Below the pieces are notes generated by a model. The model was not told the DNA's origin. It was given only the letters and a program-made list of their open reading frames with translations, and made no database searches. DNA of 64,000 bases from Octadecabacter algicola (lineage in GTDB: Bacteria; Pseudomonadota; Alphaproteobacteria; Rhodobacterales; Rhodobacteraceae), in the NCBI RefSeq assembly GCF_021532625.1, contig NZ_JAKGAR010000005.1, forward strand, positions 1-64,000, read 5' to 3'. Below are positions 1 to 10,260 of the stretch, piece by piece; position 1 is the stretch's first letter, and the number at the start of each line of letters is the position of its first letter. Made by a program: the position numbers and the translations under genes.

Positions 1-3000
1 ACTCAGCAACCGCCGCAAGCGACGAGGCCGACGAAACAATACCAGACACCGTAACTGTACCGGCCCTACAAGAGCCGGAACTGAGCCTGTTGAAAGTTGC
101 TGATGAGATCCAGCCTCAAGACTTTATCGTCGGTGCGGTTGCCAGCTATACCTACACTGTGACCAACACGGGTAACGTGACGATCGTTGATCCAATCACA
201 ATCACGGATAACCGCATTGCAGCCGCTGATATCACCTGTCCGGTCTTCCCGACTGCAGGCGTTGCACCGGATGGAACATATGTTTGTACCGCGACCTATA
301 CGGTCACTGTGGATGATGTTGCGCTAGGTTCTGTGACCAACAATGCCTCTGCGAGTGATGGGACAACGACATCACCTTTGACCAGCGAAACCATCCCTGT
401 GGACGGCGTCCCCGCCTTGGAAACTCTCAAGGAATTGTTTGCAGTGAACGGTGACGAAAGCGCGACTGACTTTAGCGCCGTAGGTGATATTTTGACCTAT
501 GAATTCACGGTCACGAACGCTGGTAATGTGGCGTTTTCTAACGACATTTTCGTGGTTGATCCGATTATCGACGAAAGCCCGATCACATGCTTTACTTCGA
601 CACCTGCCAACCCTGATTTGATCTCGGGTGAATCTGCCACCTGCCAAGGCAGCTATACGGTCACGCAAGATGATCTGGACGCCGGCGAAGTGTTCAACGA
701 AGCGACATCCCAGACATCGTTTGGTGTTGGTCCGACCCTTGTGGAATCCCCAGCGGGTACAGCCACAACACCGGCTGACACTGATCCAGCTATCACGTTG
801 GTGAAATCGGTAGCGACTTTGCCAGTAAACGCCATTGATCAAGTTTTGACCTACACGTTGACGATCACGAACACAGGTAACCAGACGTTGACTAATGTCG
901 TCGGTACTGATGCTCTCTTGCCGAATATGGTCTGTGAAGTGGCCACATTGGAAGCGGGCGACGAGTTGGTTTGTTCTGACACCTATCAGGTCACCCAAGA
1001 GGATATCGACAGCGAGACATTGGTGAATACCGCCAGCGTTTCCGCGATCGATCCGCAGGGCGACGAAGCCACAGGTGGTGACACCTTGATCACGCAGATG
1101 CCCGATGCCGAGCCGTCATTTACGCTCGCTAAGGCAGCTAATCCTGATCCGTTTGGCGCAGTTGGGTCAGCGGTTCTGTACACCTTTACGGCCACGAACA
1201 CCGGCACGGTGACATTGTTTGACGTCACCATCACCGATGACATCGCCAACCCGGCCTACAGCTGTACCATCGCGCGACTGAACGTTGGCGCCAACGACAA
1301 CAGTTGTACCCTGTCCTATACGGTTACGCAGGACGACGTTGATGCAGGTGAAATCGTGAATGTGGCCAATGCCACTGCAACGGATCCGTTTGGCACGGTT
1401 GTGCCAGCTACGGCCACAAATACGGCGATGGGTCCGACGCAAGAACCTGCCCTCGAAGTCGTGAAAATTGCCAGCTTGGGTGGCACAGCAATCGGGTCTC
1501 CGGTCAATTATACCCTGAACATCTCCAACACTGGTAACGTGTCTTTGACCCCGCCAGTGATCGTCGACACCATGACTCGCAACAACGGTCAGTCGGTCAG
1601 CCTTGATGCGCCGTTTGCGTATCAGTCTGGTGATACCGATAATGATGGCCTCGTCGATGTGACAGAAACCTGGGTATACACCGCGACTTACACTTTGGCG
1701 CAGGGCGATCTAAATGCCGGTGGTCTGACCAACTCTGTCGTTGCCACTGCGCAATCGCCGGATGGCACGCCTGCGTCCGACACGTCAGATGATGGCGATG
1801 ACAGCGACGGCAACACCGCAGACGACCCAACCGAAATTGCGATTGTTCCTGGTCCAGCTATCAACACCGTTAAGACCATCGTTTCTGGTGTGCCTGCGGT
1901 CGGTGAAACGATCACCTACGAAATCGTCGCAACCAACGTCGGCAATGTCACTCTCACGGATCCGACAATCACTGACAGTATCACGCGTCTGGATGGTGGT
2001 AGCGCGGATGGTGCAACGACTGGGCCAACTCTGACGTCCGGCAACGCAGCTGGTATTGACCCCGGTGAAACGTGGGTCTGGGCCTTCACCTATGAAATCA
2101 CACAGGACGACGTTGATGCAGGCGGTCTGGCCAACACGGCCACGGCTGGTGGCTCCGCACCCGGAGGGACAGTTGTCACGGACCAATCCGACAATGGCGA
2201 CGATACGGACGGCAACACGACGGACGACGATACGCGCTTTGTGATCCTTCCAGTTCCAGCCCTGACCGTCATCAAAGAACTGATCGAAATTGGCGATGCA
2301 GCCGGCGAAGAGGCGCTGTTCCTGATCACTGTGACTAACACAGGCGAAGCCACGATCAGCGATGTGCAAATCGTGGATACGATGACCAACAATGACGGCA
2401 CCGTTCTGACGCCTGTTACTGTTACGGTCGCGTCTGGCGATCCAGCTTCACTGCCTGTTGGTGGGGAAATCACGTATAACGTTTCCTACACGCTGACACA
2501 GGACGATGTGGACAGCGGAGGCGTTTCCAACACGGCAACCGCAACTGGTACTGCACCTGACGGTGCGATTGTGTCCGATGTGTCCGATGTGCCGACAGGT
2601 GGCGATGGCAGCACGCCGACAGATGCGCCGATCACGCAGGTTGATTCCATGGAAGCAACCAAAGTGGCTACAACCCCAACACGCATCGCGCCAGACCTGT
2701 ACGAAGTGACATTCACGATGACACTTGCGAACACAGGCAACGTGACGCAAACGGGCTTGGTCCTCGAAGATGATCTAACCGTCTTTGCGGCACCGGCTAC
2801 TTTGTCGAGCGTCGCAACACCGGTGATCACTGGCTTTGCCAGCGGCACAGCCAGTGGATCCTTTGACGGGGACAGTGACATCGTCATGGCAACCACGGAC
2901 ACGTCTCTTGCACCGGGTACGACAGGTACGATTGTGCTGACAGTTGTTTACGATGTGACGAACGGCCAGCCTGCGGGCACCAACGTCTTTAGCGCCACAT

Positions 3001-4103
3001 CAGACCGGATCCCGACAGCTGTTGCAGCCAGCACAACTGTTGTTCCAGGTGCAGACCCTGACATCCTTGCGGTGAAAACAGTCACACCAGATCGTGCGAC
3101 CGTTGGTCAGACGGTGACATATACAATGATCTTCACCAACAACCTCGATACAGGCGAAAGCAACCTCACGCTTGTTGATGCGATGCCTGCTGGTTTGACC
3201 TACACAGCCGACAGCGCGACCTATAATGGCAGCGCGACGCCGCAACCTGAACTCTCGGGACGTGATTTGCTTTGGCGGAACGTGTCCCTTGGTGCTGGCG
3301 AAACGGTAACGATAACCGTGCAGGCCCGCGTGACGGATGGCGGTTTGGGTGACATCGTCAACGAAGCCTATGTTCTGGACGCAAGCGGGGCGCGCATCTC
3401 TAACGTCGCAACTGCAACGCTACGCCTTCCTGTCGAAGCCGTGTTCGATTGCGCCGATATCATCGGTAAGGTCTTTGATGACCGCAACATGAATGGCTAT
3501 CAGGACGGCGTCGCCGAAGACCGCGGCATCACCGATCAGACTTATTACGCTGACGGTAAATTCCAGGTTGCGCCTGAAATCATCGAAACCGATTACGAAC
3601 CCGGCTTGCCGAACGTGCGCCTGTCCACTGTGGACGGTACGATCATCACTACTGATGAATACGGCCGCTACAGTGTTCCATGTGCCGAATTGCCCGGCGA
3701 TATCGGGTCCAACTTCACGCTAAAGCTGGACACGCGGTCCTTGCCAAGTGGCTATCAGCTCACCACAGAGAACCCTCGTGTGATCCGCGTAACAGCTGGC
3801 ACAATGGCGCGCCTGAACTTTGGTGCGACAATTGCCACAGTGGTTGATATTGATTTGATGGACAGCGCGTTTGTGCCGAATTCAGATGACTTGACGCCAG
3901 CCCTGATCCAAGGCGTGGATCAGTTGGTTGCCGCACTACAAGAAGACCCTTCCATCCTGCGACTGACTTATTACCGTGCCACTGAAAGCCAGCAATTGGC
4001 GCGCGATCGTATGGACCGACTAGAAGCCTTGATCCGTGATCGTTGGCGCAGCACCGGCGCTGGCCGCCTGCCCATCGAACGCACGATCAACCGGTTGCAG
4101 TAG
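1..4103 (+). CDS. Large DUF11-repeat surface protein, 5' end beyond the window
   Basis: The frame is open from base 3 to the stop at 4103 with no convincing start inside the window, so the N-terminus is missing. The visible part has nine Ig-like repeats of roughly 100-140 residues. Each starts with a lysine-containing strand and carries an N-T-G-N/T-x-T core typical of DUF11/DUF7507 domains. An SdrD B-like segment follows (start G-K-V-F-D-D-R-N-M-N-G-Y-Q-D-G), then an OmpA-like C-terminal tail of about 80 residues. These domains are known from secreted or surface-anchored proteins, so a cell-surface adhesive or structural role is inferred. A beta-barrel gene starts about 15 bases downstream, which suggests an operon and a joint outer-membrane function. 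The repeats are related at DNA level but diverged. Confidence 0.8.
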   Translation, partial: SATAASDEADETIPDTVTVPALQEPELSLLKVADEIQPQDFIVGAVASYTYTVTNTGNVTIVDPITITDNRIAAADITCPVFPTAGVAPDGTYVCTATYTVTVDDVALGSVTNNASASDGTTTSPLTSETIPVDGVPALETLKELFAVNGDESATDFSAVGDILTYEFTVTNAGNVAFSNDIFVVDPIIDESPITCFTSTPANPDLISGESATCQGSYTVTQDDLDAGEVFNEATSQTSFGVGPTLVESPAGTATTPADTDPAITLVKSVATLPVNAIDQVLTYTLTITNTGNQTLTNVVGTDALLPNMVCEVATLEAGDELVCSDTYQVTQEDIDSETLVNTASVSAIDPQGDEATGGDTLITQMPDAEPSFTLAKAANPDPFGAVGSAVLYTFTATNTGTVTLFDVTITDDIANPAYSCTIARLNVGANDNSCTLSYTVTQDDVDAGEIVNVANATATDPFGTVVPATATNTAMGPTQEPALEVVKIASLGGTAIGSPVNYTLNISNTGNVSLTPPVIVDTMTRNNGQSVSLDAPFAYQSGDTDNDGLVDVTETWVYTATYTLAQGDLNAGGLTNSVVATAQSPDGTPASDTSDDGDDSDGNTADDPTEIAIVPGPAINTVKTIVSGVPAVGETITYEIVATNVGNVTLTDPTITDSITRLDGGSADGATTGPTLTSGNAAGIDPGETWVWAFTYEITQDDVDAGGLANTATAGGSAPGGTVVTDQSDNGDDTDGNTTDDDTRFVILPVPALTVIKELIEIGDAAGEEALFLITVTNTGEATISDVQIVDTMTNNDGTVLTPVTVTVASGDPASLPVGGEITYNVSYTLTQDDVDSGGVSNTATATGTAPDGAIVSDVSDVPTGGDGSTPTDAPITQVDSMEATKVATTPTRIAPDLYEVTFTMTLANTGNVTQTGLVLEDDLTVFAAPATLSSVATPVITGFASGTASGSFDGDSDIVMATTDTSLAPGTTGTIVLTVVYDVTNGQPAGTNVFSATSDRIPTAVAASTTVVPGADPDILAVKTVTPDRATVGQTVTYTMIFTNNLDTGESNLTLVDAMPAGLTYTADSATYNGSATPQPELSGRDLLWRNVSLGAGETVTITVQARVTDGGLGDIVNEAYVLDASGARISNVATATLRLPVEAVFDCADIIGKVFDDRNMNGYQDGVAEDRGITDQTYYADGKFQVAPEIIETDYEPGLPNVRLSTVDGTIITTDEYGRYSVPCAELPGDIGSNFTLKLDTRSLPSGYQLTTENPRVIRVTAGTMARLNFGATIATVVDIDLMDSAFVPNSDDLTPALIQGVDQLVAALQEDPSILRLTYYRATESQQLARDRMDRLEALIRDRWRSTGAGRLPIERTINRLQ

Positions 4104-4118
4104 AAAGACGAGTTAAGA

Positions 4119-7100
4119 GTGATGACGATGATGAACCGAAAATCCGCACTTGCAGCCCTTCTGGGGGCCACTGCACTTGTCGTGCCTGCACAGGTCGCAA
4201 AATCTGATGGAGATAGTCCTCCGATTGTCGTGGAGATGCCACGTCAGGAGAACACCAGCATCGGTGCTGCACCAGTTGCTGCGCCTTCGGGCTTTGTGAT
4301 TTCTATCAATGGCGATGCCATCGTGGGCGATGATGACGTGCACGATGAAATCCGCCGCACTGACATCCAATTGGCGCAAGCGGATGTACAGGTTGTTTAT
4401 GATGGCTTAGGCGGTACACCGCGTCTTGATCTGCAACTTATGGGCGGCCCGCGCATCTATCGCGCAGGCGACAGCCTGACAGTTCAGTCCGAACTGAATT
4501 ATCCGGCCTATGTTGAACGCGCCGAAGTCCGTGTTGTTGACCTTGGTGCGCGTGGCGGGCCTCGGGTTATTGGCATCGTTCCGATTGCACCAAACGGCCA
4601 GACGTCTATCACCGTACCAGAAGGCGAAAACATCGCGCTGATCCACCGCGTCTATGACAGCCGGGGTCGTTTTGATGCCACCGCCCCGATCCCCGTTAGC
4701 CGTGAAGACACCCGCGCTGAAGCGGACGGTGTGGAAGAAGGTACAGATCAAACTGCCATGCGCCGCATCCCTGTTTATGGCGGTGCCGTCACCGTGTCCG
4801 GGAGCGATGTTCCGGCAGGGGCGACTGTTACAGCGCTTGGCGAAACCATCCGTCCTGACCCGTCAGGCGGCTTTGTGGTGCAACGTATTTTGCCAGCAGG
4901 CGACTACCCTGTGAACGTGCAAGTCAACGGCGCCGGGCAAAACGTAGACCTGACCCGCGATGTCGATATTCCGGCGTCCGAATGGTTCTATGTTGCGGTG
5001 GCTGACCTGACGCTTGGTCGCCGTACTGATGGTGCGACCGGCATTTCCGAAAGCTACCAAGAAGGCCGCCTTGCCGGTTATCTCGATGGGCGCACGGAAA
5101 ATGGTGTCGAAATCACGGCGAGCGTCGACACAGGCAACGGCGACCTAGATGAGATCTTTAGCCGCCTACAAGAAAAAGACCCCCGCCAATTGGCGCTGCG
5201 CGTGGACCCCGACGATCTGTATCCGACTTACGGGGACGACAGCACGTCCTTTGACAACACACCCACATCCGGTCGCATCTATCTTCGCGTCGAACGCGAA
5301 GGCAATTTCGTTCAGTTTGGCGATTTCGAGGCCGACCTAGATGGCAATACTCTCGTAAGAAACGACCGCTCACTTTACGGTCTGCAAGGTGCCTACGCCA
5401 CGGCGGAAACCACCGATGCAGGCGAGGCACGCGCGCGTGTGATGCTTTATGCGGCGCAGCCGGACCAACGGGCCCGTCGGGATGTTTTCCTTGGAACAGG
5501 CGGCTCTGTCTACTTCCTTGATCAACAAGACATCCTCAGCGGCACCGCAACCTTGACCGCGCAAATCCGTGACGCAGATACAGGCCGCATTCTTGATACC
5601 GTCGAACTGCAGCACGGCGTCGACTATGATATCAACTACATTCAGGGCATCGTGACCCTTGCGCGCCCGCTCGCCAGCACGCTTGACAGTGGGCTGATTA
5701 TCAGCGGCAGCGACCCCGACCTCGTGTTGGTTGCGCAATATGAATATACGCCGAAAACCGGAGATCTTGACGGCTATGCCTTTGGCGGACGCAGTGAAGT
5801 CTGGTTGTCCGACCAATTCCGCATTGGCGTCAACGCGATGGTCGACGAAAGCGGCGACGTAGATCACACGGCAGTTGGCGTTGATGCCCTGTGGCGTCGG
5901 AATGACGACACCTATGTTATCGCCGAGTTTGCCCGCACCGAGGGCACTGGTTTTGACAGCACCTATTCCAGTGACGGGGGCTTGGTTGTCGATACGGTGG
6001 ACCTTGCGACAGGCGAAGGCGAAGCGATCAAACTGGACGCGCGCGTTGGCCTTGCAGATCTGGGCCTTGAAACCGAAGGGTCCATCGGGGCTTATTTCGA
6101 ACACCGTACGGAAGGTTTCTCGAACCTCGATTATCAAGTGCTTGCGGCAACTGGTGATGAAACGCTTTGGGGCCTCTACGCTGACGTCGCCCCAAGCGAG
6201 AGGTTCCGCTACACCGTCTACGCGGACAGTTATGAAAACGATGCAGGCGAAGTGGACCGCACCATCGGCGCAGAAGCTGCCGTTGTTCTGTCCGAACGCG
6301 CCATCTTGAGCCTTGGCATCGAACACAATGATTTGGACGACAATGCGAGCGAAATTGGTACACGCACGGACATCGCAGCGCGCCTTGATTATGCGCTATC
6401 TGAATCCGTTGAGGTCTACGTCTTTGGCCAAAACTCAATCGCAGTTGATGGTTTGGATCGTGCCGACCGTTACGGCGTTGGTACCGTCTACGCCATCGAA
6501 AACGGCTGGACCCTTGCGGGTGAATTGTCGGACGGAACCGAGGGGCAGGGCGCACGCGTTACCGCTGAACGTGATGATGGCGTCGGCAACACCACCTACC
6601 TTGGCTATGAACTGGACGCAGGTCGCGAGCTAAACAACACAACGCTTGTGGGACGTGACCGTGGTCGCTTGATTATGGGCGGCACACGTCAAGTGTCTGA
6701 CGAAGTGATCATGTTTGGCGAAAACACATATGACTCCTTTGGTCGTTACCGTTCGTTTAGCTCGGCCTATGGTCTGACCTATACGCCAACCGACATCTGG
6801 TCCTCGACGATCGCGTTTGAGGTCGGGTCCGTTGATGATGATTTCGAGAACGATTTTGATCGCACCGCAGTATCCTTTGGCTTACGCCGCGAAACAGAAG
6901 ACCTGACAATGTCAGGCCGCCTAGAATACCGCGTCGAAGAAGGCCTGCGGTCTGGCGAAGTTTTGGACACAGAAACCATCATTGTTGTGGCAAGTGCGGA
7001 TTACATCATCAGCCCGGATGCCCGCCTGGTGTTCAACCTGAATGCCGCGGATACGCAAACGACCGACAGCTCGTTCCTTGATGGTCAATACAGCGAAGTC

Positions 7101-7598
7101 TCATTCGGCTATGCTTACCGCCCGACGGAACATGACCGACTTAATGTTTTGGCACGCTACCGCTACCTGCATGACATGTACGGCCAGCGGGTTGATGACG
7201 ACGACGAAGACGGCCCGCGCCAGCGCAGCCACGTATTCAGCGTCGATGCCAGCTACGACCTGAACGAAAACTGGACCCTTGGTGGTAAGTTCGGTTACCG
7301 GATTTCTGAAACCTCGGCGGATGAAGCCTCACCTTTCATACAAAACGATGCCATGCTGACGGCCATTAATCTGCGCTACCATCTGGTCCACAACTGGGAC
7401 ATGCTGCTCGAGTTGCGTAACTTCCAGACCATTCAGGCCGAGACCTCTGAAACCGCAGCACTTGCAGCGGTTTATCGGCACTTCGGCAATAACTTTAAAG
7501 TTGGCGTTGGGTATAATTTTGGCACGTTCTCGGACGACCTGACGGACCTGACGTATGATGACGAAGGCGTCTTTCTGAACCTTGTGGCCAAGTTCTAG
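4119..7598 (+). CDS. Large outer-membrane beta-barrel-type protein
   Basis: The product is about 1,155 residues with an N-terminal signal-like segment (A-L-A-A-L-L-G-A-T-A-L-V-V-P-A-Q). About 300 residues of Ig-like or linker sequence follow, with two segments resembling secreted carboxypeptidase-regulatory-type folds. The rest is long alternating strands rich in Tyr/Phe/Arg and acidic loops, ending in L-V-A-K-F. A terminal Phe after an amphipathic strand is typical of outer-membrane barrels. The reading frame opens at a GTG at 4119; the ATGs at 4122 and 4128 are equally possible, and AAGAG just upstream fits 4128 best. It follows the DUF11-repeat gene with almost no gap, so the barrel may export, anchor or assemble that protein. 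The exact family was not recognised; a TonB receptor is unlikely because no plug domain or TonB box is seen. Confidence 0.7.
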   Translation: MMTMMNRKSALAALLGATALVVPAQVAKSDGDSPPIVVEMPRQENTSIGAAPVAAPSGFVISINGDAIVGDDDVHDEIRRTDIQLAQADVQVVYDGLGGTPRLDLQLMGGPRIYRAGDSLTVQSELNYPAYVERAEVRVVDLGARGGPRVIGIVPIAPNGQTSITVPEGENIALIHRVYDSRGRFDATAPIPVSREDTRAEADGVEEGTDQTAMRRIPVYGGAVTVSGSDVPAGATVTALGETIRPDPSGGFVVQRILPAGDYPVNVQVNGAGQNVDLTRDVDIPASEWFYVAVADLTLGRRTDGATGISESYQEGRLAGYLDGRTENGVEITASVDTGNGDLDEIFSRLQEKDPRQLALRVDPDDLYPTYGDDSTSFDNTPTSGRIYLRVEREGNFVQFGDFEADLDGNTLVRNDRSLYGLQGAYATAETTDAGEARARVMLYAAQPDQRARRDVFLGTGGSVYFLDQQDILSGTATLTAQIRDADTGRILDTVELQHGVDYDINYIQGIVTLARPLASTLDSGLIISGSDPDLVLVAQYEYTPKTGDLDGYAFGGRSEVWLSDQFRIGVNAMVDESGDVDHTAVGVDALWRRNDDTYVIAEFARTEGTGFDSTYSSDGGLVVDTVDLATGEGEAIKLDARVGLADLGLETEGSIGAYFEHRTEGFSNLDYQVLAATGDETLWGLYADVAPSERFRYTVYADSYENDAGEVDRTIGAEAAVVLSERAILSLGIEHNDLDDNASEIGTRTDIAARLDYALSESVEVYVFGQNSIAVDGLDRADRYGVGTVYAIENGWTLAGELSDGTEGQGARVTAERDDGVGNTTYLGYELDAGRELNNTTLVGRDRGRLIMGGTRQVSDEVIMFGENTYDSFGRYRSFSSAYGLTYTPTDIWSSTIAFEVGSVDDDFENDFDRTAVSFGLRRETEDLTMSGRLEYRVEEGLRSGEVLDTETIIVVASADYIISPDARLVFNLNAADTQTTDSSFLDGQYSEVSFGYAYRPTEHDRLNVLARYRYLHDMYGQRVDDDDEDGPRQRSHVFSVDASYDLNENWTLGGKFGYRISETSADEASPFIQNDAMLTAINLRYHLVHNWDMLLELRNFQTIQAETSETAALAAVYRHFGNNFKVGVGYNFGTFSDDLTDLTYDDEGVFLNLVAKF

Positions 7599-7632
7599 AC
7601 TCAGAAAAGAAAATTTTTTATCGTTTGAAAAC

Positions 7633-7665
7633 AATGGGTTAACGCAATATTTGCGTTAACCCATT
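7633..7665. terminator. Bidirectional rho-independent terminator
   Basis: A perfect 15-bp inverted repeat (7633-7647 with 7651-7665) has a 3-base loop. A T-run follows on the plus strand and an A-rich stretch precedes it, giving a short T-run on the minus strand. It sits between the convergent barrel gene and the UDP-glucose dehydrogenase gene, so it can end transcription from both sides. Confidence 0.9.
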
Positions 7666-7669
7666 TTTC

Positions 7670-9007
7670 TTATTCGTCGTCGGCCATTGCGTCTTCGAAC
7701 GGTGTTCGCCCGATTGAAACGTAGGATTCAAACCCAGCGCGCTTGGCGTCTTTGACGGAATAGACGTTGCGCAAATCCGCCATACGCGGCGTGTTCATGT
7801 GCTTGGCGATCCGCTTTAGGTCCAGCCCCCGGAATTCGTTCCATTCGGTCAGGATCACAACAAGGTCCGCTTTGCGGGACGCCTTATAGGCGTCGTCCAT
7901 CCATTTGACGCCAGGCAACAGGGCCTCGCCTTCATGGAATCCTTGCGGGTCGGTTACACGCACTTTGGCGCCGCTGCCGACCATCGCCGGAACAATCGTC
8001 AGGGCAGGGGCGTCACGCATGTCATCGGTGTTCGGTTTGAACGTCACGCCAAGGACGGCGATCGTTTTACCGTTGAACGAACCGCCACACAGATCCAGAA
8101 GCTTATCCACCATGCGGCGCTTAACCTCTTCGTTGACCTTGATGACGGTCTCCGTGATCTGCATAGGCACGGCGTGTTCTTGGCCGATGCGGGCCAGCGC
8201 TTTGGTGTCTTTCGGAAAACAGCTACCGCCATAACCGGGGCCAGCGTGCAGGAACTTATTGCCGATACGCCCGTCCAGCCCCATGCCTTTGGACACTTGT
8301 TTGATATCCGCACCCGTGCGTTCGCACAGCGCCGCGATTTCGTTGATGAACGTGATCTTCGTCGCCAAAAACGCGTTGGCGGCGTATTTGATCATTTCCG
8401 CACTTTCCAGATCGGTCGTAACAATCGGGAAGTCCCGCAGGAAGAGAGGGCGATAAATATCCGCCATCACATCGCCAGCGCGTTCTGTCTGAACTCCGAC
8501 AACCACGCGATCAGGGCGCATAAAGTCATCAATCGCGGCGCCTTCGCGTAGGAATTCCGGGTTAGATGCGACATCGAAATCAAGATCAGGGTTGGCCTTG
8601 CGCACGACCTGTTTCACCTGACGGTTCGTGCCGACTGGCACAGTCGATTTAGTAACGATGACTTTGTAATCCTTCGCCGCAAGCGCAATTTCTTCAGCGA
8701 CGGCCATTACGAACGTCAGGTCCGCATGACCATCCCCGCGCCGCGTCGGAGTGCCTACGGCGATGAACACCGCTTCGGCGCCTTCAATTGCGGTTGGCAA
8801 ATCAGTCGAAAATGTCAGACGGCCAGCCTCGACGTTTTTGGCCATCAGTTCATCAAGACCGGGCTCATAAATCGGAACTTCACCGTTCTCGAGCCGCTCA
8901 ATCTTGGAGGCATCTTTATCGACGCATACAACGTCATGCCCAAAGTCGGAAAAACAAACGCCCGAAACGAGGCCTACATAGCCCGTGCCAATGACTGCAA
9001 TCTTCAT
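7670..9007 (-). CDS. ugd: UDP-glucose 6-dehydrogenase
   Basis: This 445-residue enzyme oxidises UDP-glucose to UDP-glucuronate with two NAD+, supplying a nucleotide sugar for acidic polysaccharides. The N-terminus has a Rossmann NAD motif (G-T-G-Y-V-G). The catalytic-cysteine motif G-G-S-C-F-P-K-D-T-K-A-L is present with Cys near residue 263. S-N-P-E-F-L-R-E-G-A-A is also present, and the length is normal for the family. The ATG is preceded by a GGAGAG ribosome-binding site. It is transcribed alone, convergent with the barrel gene. The large exopolysaccharide locus 23 kb away is a plausible consumer of UDP-glucuronate, but that link is inferred. Confidence 0.95.
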   Translation of the reverse strand: MKIAVIGTGYVGLVSGVCFSDFGHDVVCVDKDASKIERLENGEVPIYEPGLDELMAKNVEAGRLTFSTDLPTAIEGAEAVFIAVGTPTRRGDGHADLTFVMAVAEEIALAAKDYKVIVTKSTVPVGTNRQVKQVVRKANPDLDFDVASNPEFLREGAAIDDFMRPDRVVVGVQTERAGDVMADIYRPLFLRDFPIVTTDLESAEMIKYAANAFLATKITFINEIAALCERTGADIKQVSKGMGLDGRIGNKFLHAGPGYGGSCFPKDTKALARIGQEHAVPMQITETVIKVNEEVKRRMVDKLLDLCGGSFNGKTIAVLGVTFKPNTDDMRDAPALTIVPAMVGSGAKVRVTDPQGFHEGEALLPGVKWMDDAYKASRKADLVVILTEWNEFRGLDLKRIAKHMNTPRMADLRNVYSVKDAKRAGFESYVSIGRTPFEDAMADDE

Positions 9008-9196
9008 ACCAATTCACTCTCCGTTGCGTTTAATACGCTCGTTTTGTTCTTAAACGGCAGCATGTGCAAGACAGTTCGCGCCGTTCCCATCGGCAAGTCG
9101 GCCAGTGTCACCCAAGCATGACAGTGACCGTACACAATGAAGAACCTGCCGTTACGGCATCTTCGTTGAAACAAGCTAGAACTGCGCCTGCAATAA

Positions 9197-9221
9197 TATC
9201 GATTTTTTGTATCAATCGATA
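9197..9221. promoter_or_regulatory. Inverted repeat upstream of the TAXI-TRAP operon, possible operator
   Basis: The halves TATCGAT (9197-9203) and ATCGATA (9215-9221) form an inverted repeat centred at 9209 in an A/T-rich stretch. It lies about 40 bases upstream of the TAXI binding-protein start. Similar A/T-rich ATCGAT sites occur at 20234-20253 and near 19742-19750. A shared regulator is possible, for example the GntR/FCD protein encoded at 26.7 kb, but the pairing is a guess. Confidence 0.4.
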
Positions 9222-9261
9222 ATAAAGTAGATAATATGACTCCCGAATCAGGGAGGATTCT

Positions 9262-10194
9262 ATGAACATTTCATTCAAGAACATCGCGTCGGCTGCTGCT
9301 GTGGCCATTCTGGGAACAACTGCTGCGGCAGAAGAACTGCGGATCGGGACCGCATCACTTGGCGGTGCTTTTTACCCAATGGGGCAAAGCATTTCGAACC
9401 TCGTTAACGAATACGCAGGCAATGACATTACGATGGTTCCAATCGTGACAGGGGGCTCTGTTCAGAACCCGAACCTGATCGCAACTGGCGAAGTCGAAAT
9501 CGCAATCACTAACAACAACCTTGCTGTTTTGGCGACAAAGGGCGTTGGCCCATACTCCGCAGCAGGCGCGATTGATATTGGCGCAGTTGCAGCGTTGCAC
9601 CCATCCGTCCTGCACATGGTTGTGCTGGCAGACAGCGACATCCAAACGTTTGATGATCTGCGCGGAAAGCGCGTTGCAGTAGGCCCAGCGGGCGGCGGCA
9701 CATTGGGCTTCGTTAACTTCTTGTTCCCACTGCACGACATGACCGTTGACGACATCACACCAAGCTTCGTGTCTTACTCAGACGGCTTTAGCCAACTGAC
9801 GGACGGCACAGTTGATGCGGCGCTCGCGTTGTCCGGTTTCCCGTCTGGTGCGGTGATGCAAGCGGCGGCTGGCAATGATCTGCGTTTCATTTCTTTCTCC
9901 GAAGGGATGCTGGACACAGCTATCGAAGCAAACGGTGCATACGTTGCGGTAGAAGTTCCAGCCGATGTCTATGACACAACAGATGCAGGGATGCTGATTG
10001 GTGTGAACAACATGTTGGTTGCGCCAAACAGCCTTGATGCGGCGACCGTTCAGGCAGTCACAGCGGCAATCTTTGATAACCTCGACGAGCTGAAAGCCGA
10101 AAACGCAAACGCGCGACAGATCGACCCTGAGATGTCTCGCAACTTGGCCATTCCGCTTCACGCGGGTGCGCAAGCCTACTTCGACGCCAACTAA
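9262..10194 (+). CDS. TAXI-family TRAP transporter substrate-binding protein
   Basis: A 310-residue periplasmic solute receptor with a signal peptide ending near A-A-A-E-E. The mature start, E-L-R-I-G-T-A-S-L-G-G-A-F-Y-P-M-G, is the hallmark of the TAXI (TRAP-associated extracytoplasmic immunogenic) family. The ATG follows a clear AGGGAGG ribosome-binding site. It delivers a small organic acid to the fused permease encoded 66 bases downstream, and the three-gene set ends with a cupin. TAXI ligands in characterised homologues include dicarboxylates and glutamate-type acids; the ligand here cannot be read from sequence. The upstream region holds a possible operator palindrome. Confidence 0.92.
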   Translation: MNISFKNIASAAAVAILGTTAAAEELRIGTASLGGAFYPMGQSISNLVNEYAGNDITMVPIVTGGSVQNPNLIATGEVEIAITNNNLAVLATKGVGPYSAAGAIDIGAVAALHPSVLHMVVLADSDIQTFDDLRGKRVAVGPAGGGTLGFVNFLFPLHDMTVDDITPSFVSYSDGFSQLTDGTVDAALALSGFPSGAVMQAAAGNDLRFISFSEGMLDTAIEANGAYVAVEVPADVYDTTDAGMLIGVNNMLVAPNSLDAATVQAVTAAIFDNLDELKAENANARQIDPEMSRNLAIPLHAGAQAYFDAN

Positions 10195-10214
10195 TCCGCG
10201 TCACATTGCGAACG

Positions 10215-10240
10215 GTCGAGGGGCGTTTGTGCTCCTCGAC
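10215..10240 (+). other. Intra-operon hairpin between TAXI receptor and permease genes
   Basis: GTCGAGG (10215-10221) pairs with CCTCGAC (10234-10240) across a 12-base loop. There is no strong T-run after it. It may stabilise or process the transcript so that the receptor is made in excess over the permease. Confidence 0.4.
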
Positions 10241-10260
10241 TTCTCCCCCGAGGGTCAATT

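Noticed and set aside
372-998. 208-residue minus-strand open frame
   Set aside because: It is an antisense shadow of the DUF11-repeat gene, with no family-like sequence or ribosome-binding site.
90-3400. Periodic similar segments that could look like tandem DNA repeats or a CRISPR-like array
   Set aside because: They are diverged coding repeats of Ig-like domains, with no constant spacer-repeat pattern.
5370-6326. 318-residue minus-strand open frame
   Set aside because: It lies antisense inside the beta-barrel gene and shows no domain pattern.
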